A stretch of DNA of 64,000 nt. Source: Deltaproteobacteria bacterium. Its GTDB lineage: Bacteria; Desulfobacterota; Desulfuromonadia; Desulfuromonadales; Geopsychrobacteraceae. The stretch's first letter is position 1. Every line of letters begins with the position of its first letter. The position numbers and the translations under genes were made by a program. The notes under the pieces were generated by a model. That model was not told the origin of the DNA and did no database searches. It saw only the letters and a program-made list of their open reading frames with translations. The stretch spans positions 1-64,000 of the forward strand of contig JAJRQB010000030.1 of the NCBI GenBank assembly GCA_024280485.1. Reading direction: 5' to 3'. Of the stretch, positions 59,242-64,000 are shown piece after piece.

Positions 59242-60300
59242 TTAAGGACTATTTCGGGACGATGGGGCTGGTATTGATTTACCGCTCATTTTTTTGCGCA
59301 AAAAACCAAAGATTCGCCCATCGATTGCTGCCAATCCCAGACAGATAAGCCCCATACCAGCGAAATCTTTCAACGCGAGTTGCTCTTCAAGAAAAAACGC
59401 CCCGAGCAAGATCGCGCTGATCGGAATGAGAAATGTGACCAGCAACAGGTTTGTCGCTCCTGCTGTTGCCAGAATGCGGAAATAAATGATATAGGCGAGT
59501 GCGGTTGAAAACAATGCCAGTCCGAACATCGCGGACCAGGTTTCTACTCCGGGCATAGCGAGAGTCCAGGGTTGATCTACGATGACAGCCAGAGGCACCA
59601 ACAGGATGGTTGATGCAGTCACTTGGCCGGTTGCTGTCACCAGTGGCGCTATTCCATAACCTTTGAAGCGCCGGCCGTAAACCCCGGCGAAAGCATAAGA
59701 GAGCGCGGCAGTGAGGACCGCCAATTGAGCCAGAGTATTGGTGCCCAGAGTCCCTATGCTATCCAGACCGATGATCACGGCGGCCCCTGCAAAACCGACG
59801 ATAATGCCGACCAGCCGTCCGCCCGTGAGTTTTTCGTCTTTGGTAAACGCATGGGCAACGATGACGGTGAAAATCGGGGTTGTTGCGTTAAAAATCGATG
59901 CGAGGCCACTGGCGATGTGGGTCTGGCCCCAGACAATCAGACAGAAAGGGATCATGTTGTTGAGTAATCCCATACCAAAGAACGCGCCCCACAGCCGACG
60001 GTCTGTCGGCATCCGTAATCCGGTCGCACGCACCACCAGGTTAAGCGCAATTGCCGCCAGACCGACACGCAGAGCCACGATGGTGAATGGTGGCAGGGCC
60101 TTAACGGCAACCCCGACAAAGAAAAAAGACCCGCCCCAAAGAACAGACAGAATAATAAGCAAAAGCCACTCGGTGGCACCCATCGTATGATTAACAGTTT
60201 TCATGTATGACTCCATGTTGTTTGCGTTTGCGCACAACATAGACTTGTTTTTGGAGGGCGACCACCCGATTCTTGCGCTGCCGTAAAAAATCATTTCCAC
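59242..60300 (-). CDS. EamA/DMT-family transporter (true start probably near 60204)
   Basis: 10-TM EamA repeats; LLIILSVLWGGSFFFVGVAVKALPPFTIVALRVGLAAIAL. Confidence 0.9.
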   Translation of the reverse strand: MEMIFYGSARIGWSPSKNKSMLCANANNMESYMKTVNHTMGATEWLLLIILSVLWGGSFFFVGVAVKALPPFTIVALRVGLAAIALNLVVRATGLRMPTDRRLWGAFFGMGLLNNMIPFCLIVWGQTHIASGLASIFNATTPIFTVIVAHAFTKDEKLTGGRLVGIIVGFAGAAVIIGLDSIGTLGTNTLAQLAVLTAALSYAFAGVYGRRFKGYGIAPLVTATGQVTASTILLVPLAVIVDQPWTLAMPGVETWSAMFGLALFSTALAYIIYFRILATAGATNLLLVTFLIPISAILLGAFFLEEQLALKDFAGMGLICLGLAAIDGRIFGFLRKKMSGKSIPAPSSRNSP

Positions 60301-60467
60301 AGTTAAAAGTAGAATCGTGAGCTGAATTCCGCTCAGTTGCCTGAAGAGGGTGAGCTTTGCTTAAATCAATAAGTCGATGTTACGGATATGAACTATGAAA
60401 ATCTCCAAAATCCACATTTACAAGGCATCATCACGAGGTCCTAAAAAGAATACAGATCCTATCGAAT

Positions 60468-61229
60468 TTAAACGTCGAAAGTTTTAGTTAGTTGCGTGGC
60501 CAGTTGTTGTTCAACGCTGGTGATAAAGGATTCAGAACTCAGCTGAGAGGGGGGAAGGGTTTTTCGAAGAGTTGTGCAGGCTGCAGGGTCGAACTGTTGC
60601 GGGTTGTTGCACAGACTGTAGAGTCGGTTGATCCTGGCAGTTACCTCAGGCAGATCGAGATCGACCAGCAGACACGCGTGCGCAAGGACCGCCGCATGCT
60701 CACGGTTGCCACCTGCCCAGCGTTGAGCCGTCCCGACCAGCTTTTTTCCTTCGATCTGCAGATTGAAGCGGCCATCACAAAATGAACCCGGCACCTCGCC
60801 GGTTTCGGCCTCTATCCCATAGCTGGCCAGTAACTGACCCAGCAGGACGCAGAGCAACAGATAACCATCCTTCAAGGTCCAACCTTTAATCCTGGGATGA
60901 ATCACTGACAGGCTAAGCATTCCCGGCCCCTGTGGTACACAGGACCCACCAGAGCTGCGCACGACCACCGGCCAGCCCTCTGTGGCAAGGGTCGCGCTTG
61001 CCTGCGCGAAATTCTCCATCCGCGCTTCTCGCCGCGTCACCACCAGACAGCGGGGCTCTGTTTTTATGCAGAGGCAGGGACCGCTCTCGCCGCGCCCGAC
61101 CTGTCGTAATAAGTTTTCGTCAAAGCGGATGCTCGTCTCCGGGTCGCTTATCAATTCAGGACGGAGCAGTTGCCAGGGCTGGTCGAACTTCAGGGTGGGG
61201 AAACGGTGGGTGATTGGTGGCAAGGTCAT
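60468..61229 (-). CDS. lipoate-protein ligase A family protein
   Basis: RRSSGGSCVPQGPGMLSLSVI-type motif, GKKLVGTAQRW. Confidence 0.85.
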   Translation of the reverse strand: MTLPPITHRFPTLKFDQPWQLLRPELISDPETSIRFDENLLRQVGRGESGPCLCIKTEPRCLVVTRREARMENFAQASATLATEGWPVVVRSSGGSCVPQGPGMLSLSVIHPRIKGWTLKDGYLLLCVLLGQLLASYGIEAETGEVPGSFCDGRFNLQIEGKKLVGTAQRWAGGNREHAAVLAHACLLVDLDLPEVTARINRLYSLCNNPQQFDPAACTTLRKTLPPSQLSSESFITSVEQQLATQLTKTFDV

Positions 61230-61272
61230 TTCAGAAGTTTACTTGAAAAAGCCCGCGAACTCTATGCTGACT

Positions 61273-61959
61273 TTAAGGTACGTAGACATAAAACCACTTA
61301 GCATTGAGCAATGTTTCCACAAAAGCTGTTGGATCAGACATTCCAATCAGGTGTTGGTATGATTTCACTGCAAATTTTCCCGGCTCAATTGCCATGTAGA
61401 TATCACTGATTGCATCACCTGATTCCCAGGGACCAATATCCATCGCCTTGATGATTGCCTCTCTACGCAATGTCGGTAATGCCGCTAATTGGGTTGAATG
61501 AGCCAGATATTCTTGTGGGCCGGGGCTTATTGGCTTGAATTTCAAATTGTGCTGTACCACGGCATGCGCTACCTCATGCGCGATGGCCCCTCTGTAGTGT
61601 ATTCGGTCAAAAGGTTCGCCGTACATCTGTGGATGTTTTTCTCCTTTTAAGATCGCAGCATAGGACATCAGTTGAATGTGGTCATTGCGGCTGTCGTAAC
61701 TGCCATAGGCATCATAGCCGTGATTGCTGATCTTCTCTTCAACAATGTCAAAGTGGATTTTGCGCTGAAGACTCAAATTGTAACGGGATAGAAAGACGAT
61801 CGCTTGGTTCGCTGCAAGGCAGATTTCTACAATGTTCTCTTTATCCTCTGAAGAGACTTCAACGTTGGGCAGATTGGGACATTCGAGGTCCTGAGAGAAA
61901 CCGAGGGATGGAAGAATCAGGAACCAAAGGACAAGCAGAGTGGTAAGCGCAAGACGCAT
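61273..61959 (-). CDS. secreted protein with HExxH (HEVAH) motif, putative metallopeptidase-like
   Basis: signal peptide; RGAIAHEVAHAVVQHNL. Confidence 0.65.
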   Translation of the reverse strand: MRLALTTLLVLWFLILPSLGFSQDLECPNLPNVEVSSEDKENIVEICLAANQAIVFLSRYNLSLQRKIHFDIVEEKISNHGYDAYGSYDSRNDHIQLMSYAAILKGEKHPQMYGEPFDRIHYRGAIAHEVAHAVVQHNLKFKPISPGPQEYLAHSTQLAALPTLRREAIIKAMDIGPWESGDAISDIYMAIEPGKFAVKSYQHLIGMSDPTAFVETLLNAKWFYVYVP

Positions 61960-62048
61960 ACTGTTCCTCCTTTGTTGAGGTTCTTCAGTTCATCATATAA
62001 GGGTTGGGGTGTCGTTGGGAATAGTGTCGCGGTTTATTTTTGTGGCTC

Positions 62049-62408
62049 TCAACCTTTTAGCCAGTGGTCGAATTCCCGATCCGTCTGTTCAGCATCGCCG
62101 AAATTCAGTTCCAGCAGCCGCCGCAGTTGAATCATGCTGTTGCCATCTTCTTTAGTGAAGCGGAAGCCGTAATCGTCCCCTTTTTGGTGCACCAGTTCCC
62201 CACGGAATTCCAGGGTCTGATCGGATGAGGGAAGGAAGATACTCAGGGCACAGCGGTCACCGGGTTTCAGGGGTAAGCCACCAGGAGCGTGAAAAAGAGC
62301 CCCCTGTAAAGCCAGATCGGACAGATCACAGGTGTGGCCGTGACCTGCGTGGGTTACCAGGGCGACTGTTTCAAATGGGATACGATGAAATTGGCGCTGC
62401 TCGGACAT
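62049..62408 (-). CDS. PilZ domain protein
   Basis: RQFHRIPFETVALVTHAGHGHTCDLSDLALQGALF. Confidence 0.88.
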   Translation of the reverse strand: MSEQRQFHRIPFETVALVTHAGHGHTCDLSDLALQGALFHAPGGLPLKPGDRCALSIFLPSSDQTLEFRGELVHQKGDDYGFRFTKEDGNSMIQLRRLLELNFGDAEQTDREFDHWLKG

Positions 62409-62661
62409 GGTTCGACTCCTTGGCTTGAGATATCGATTCTTCAGTCACGTAGCCGACGGCGGGTCCTGTGAGTATAGCATGTTGAAAGCGACTCATTGAT
62501 ATAGATGGAAGTGGGATTTTTGAGAAAAAGAGGATATAGCACTGATGTGATTTTATTCCATTACAATTTCATGGTAACCGCCAATTATGCTAGAATCTTG
62601 TTCAATAAATAATCAGTACGCAGCAGAATAGCCGCGTGGCCACCAGCTTCAGGAGGAAAAA

Positions 62662-62883
62662 ATGAAGGTCAGTATCGAATATTGTGGACAGTGAAACTAT
62701 CGCGATCGAGCCGCCGGTCTGGCGGCCAAATTTTCAGAAAGTTTTTCAGCAGAGACCAGCTTGATCGAATCTGGTGGCGGTGTTTATGAAGTTGTGGTTG
62801 ACGGTCGATTGATCTATTCAAAAAAAGCGACCGGAGAATTTCCTGATGAAGGGTTGCTGCTGGAGAGCTTGGCAAAACCTTGA
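62662..62883 (+). CDS. SelW/Rdx-family selenoprotein, UGA at 62692..62694 read as Sec
   Basis: AGGAGG RBS; MKVSIEYCGQUNYRDRAAGLAAKFSESFSAETSLIESGGGVYEVVVDGRLIYSKKATGEFPDEGLLLESLAKP*; GCCGCC-GGTCT-GGCGGC hairpin downstream of UGA. Confidence 0.88.
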
Positions 62884-62926
62884 GCTGAACTTTTCTGGTT
62901 TAACATTGACGCAGTTCTGATTGAAC

Positions 62927-62963
62927 TAAGGGCCAAGCTTGCAACTGTGCAAACTTGGCCCTT
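62927..62963 (+). terminator. Rho-independent-type terminator hairpin
   Basis: TAAGGGCCAAGCTTGCA-act-GTGCAAACTTGGCCCTTA, one mismatch, AT-rich tail. Confidence 0.75.
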
Positions 62964-62991
62964 AATTCTTTATTATTCAAATGGCTGCTTT

Positions 62992-63393
62992 TTAAGCCCC
63001 GCCCTTTGTCATCGCAAGCACGCCCTTGAGCCAGGAGATTTCATCCGGGCCGAATTGCTTATCATGCTCGGTGCCAACGTTCATGGCCCAATGAATTTCC
63101 GGGGATGAGATCTCTACGAGTGCAAATCCCGGCATCTGCGCGCAGGGAACATGTTTCTCGGCCCAATCGTTCAGACGCTTCTGTTCATCGAAAAAGACCA
63201 GAAAGTCGTTCCCATCATTTTCGATAATCAGAGGTAGTTCGACCACCTTCTCCCCTTTTTTTTCCTCAGAGCTCATCTTCTTGATCGGGACGAAGAAGAT
63301 TGTATTTAGAAACAGGCTGTAGAAGGTCATTTTGACGTTGGGATCTTCAGGGTTGGCCTTTAAGGCTGCGTGTGCTTTATCGAGCTCAGTCAT
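62992..63393 (-). CDS. SseB-family-like protein
   Basis: 133 aa; DFLVFFDEQKRLNDWAEKH, GFALVEISSPEIHWAMNVGTE. Confidence 0.65.
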   Translation of the reverse strand: MTELDKAHAALKANPEDPNVKMTFYSLFLNTIFFVPIKKMSSEEKKGEKVVELPLIIENDGNDFLVFFDEQKRLNDWAEKHVPCAQMPGFALVEISSPEIHWAMNVGTEHDKQFGPDEISWLKGVLAMTKGGA

Positions 63394-63613
63394 GGAGAAT
63401 TGCCTATACTATTTTGAGTTTTAAGTTCGGATTAAGTTGAAGGTCGCTACCCTAACAGATTGGGCAACGCTTTGTCATGGCGTGTAGAGTGAATCTCTGA
63501 GATGCAACAATTTGTTTGTACCGCTAATCGCGTATAAAAACAGTTTTGTCAGGCGCATTTCGGAGAACAATAACCACCTTGCTGAAATATCAGGTTCTTA
63601 TTTAAATCGACGT

Positions 63614-64000
63614 CTAAACAGTGACTTTGTTTGGAATAGGCAGCAAGACATGAATCTTAGTTCCTTTTTCGGTTCGTCTCTCCAACCAGATTTTTCCTTG
63701 ATGTTCATCGACGATATGCTTGGCGATAGTGAGACCGAGCCCGGTCCCCTTTATGGCTTTGTCGGCAGTATCCCCGCGGTAGAATTTTTCGAAGGCGTGG
63801 TTGGTCTGTTCCGAAGTCATCCCGATGCCTTGATCACAAATGGTCAAACGATAGCCTTCGTTCGTAACCTGACCAGTAATGGTAATCGGGGAGTCCTTTT
63901 CCGAAAACTTAACGGCATTGCTGAGCAAGTTTTCCATGATTTGAGCGATTTTGTCTGAATCGGCCTAGAGCAGGATTTCTGGCTCGGCGAGGTCAACATT
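63614..64000 (-). CDS. sensor histidine kinase, partial at window edge, with in-frame TAG at 63965..63967
   Basis: NLLSNAVKFS, DQGIGM, GTGLGLTIAKHIV; upstream frame reads VDLAEPEILL*ADSDKIAQIMENLLSNAVKFS. Confidence 0.8.

Noticed and set aside
60394-60486. Short ORF MKISKIHIYKASSRGPKKNTDPIEFKRRKF upstream of the lplA-like gene, possibly an enolase-superfamily N-terminus relic
   Set aside because: Too short, no RBS support, similarity too weak to name

Overview
64 kb of a chromosome that is probably deltaproteobacterial / Desulfuromonadales-like (taxonomy is an inference from gene content). Left third: a LivG-FadD-LivH operon, a PAS/sigma-54 activator flanked by two sigma-54-type promoters, a KAS III + fused isobutyryl-CoA mutase (IcmF) pair, and a PHA cluster (thiolase, SDR, phaC, phaE, HTH regulator, phasin, phaB). 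Linked to it is a KAS III-like / single-chain acetyl-CoA carboxylase / phaB run that could make acetoacetyl-CoA from malonyl-CoA. A second [ACC tail - phaB] copy and several decayed genes lie nearby. Middle: NCS2-type permease, YceI, LysR, TRAP transporter, LemA/TPM genes, LarA-like, RNase R, NDH-2. 49.7-58.3 kb: a compact Wadjet-like (JetABCD) defence operon led by a BrxR/CapW-type WYL regulator split by a 1-nt frameshift in a C6 run. Downstream are AraC and DUF1127 relics, CsaA, and a SelW-like selenoprotein (CGQU, in-frame UGA, SECIS-like hairpin) missed by the ORF track. No CRISPR array, rRNA or tRNA was recognised by eye. All family calls come from motif recognition; no searches were run.
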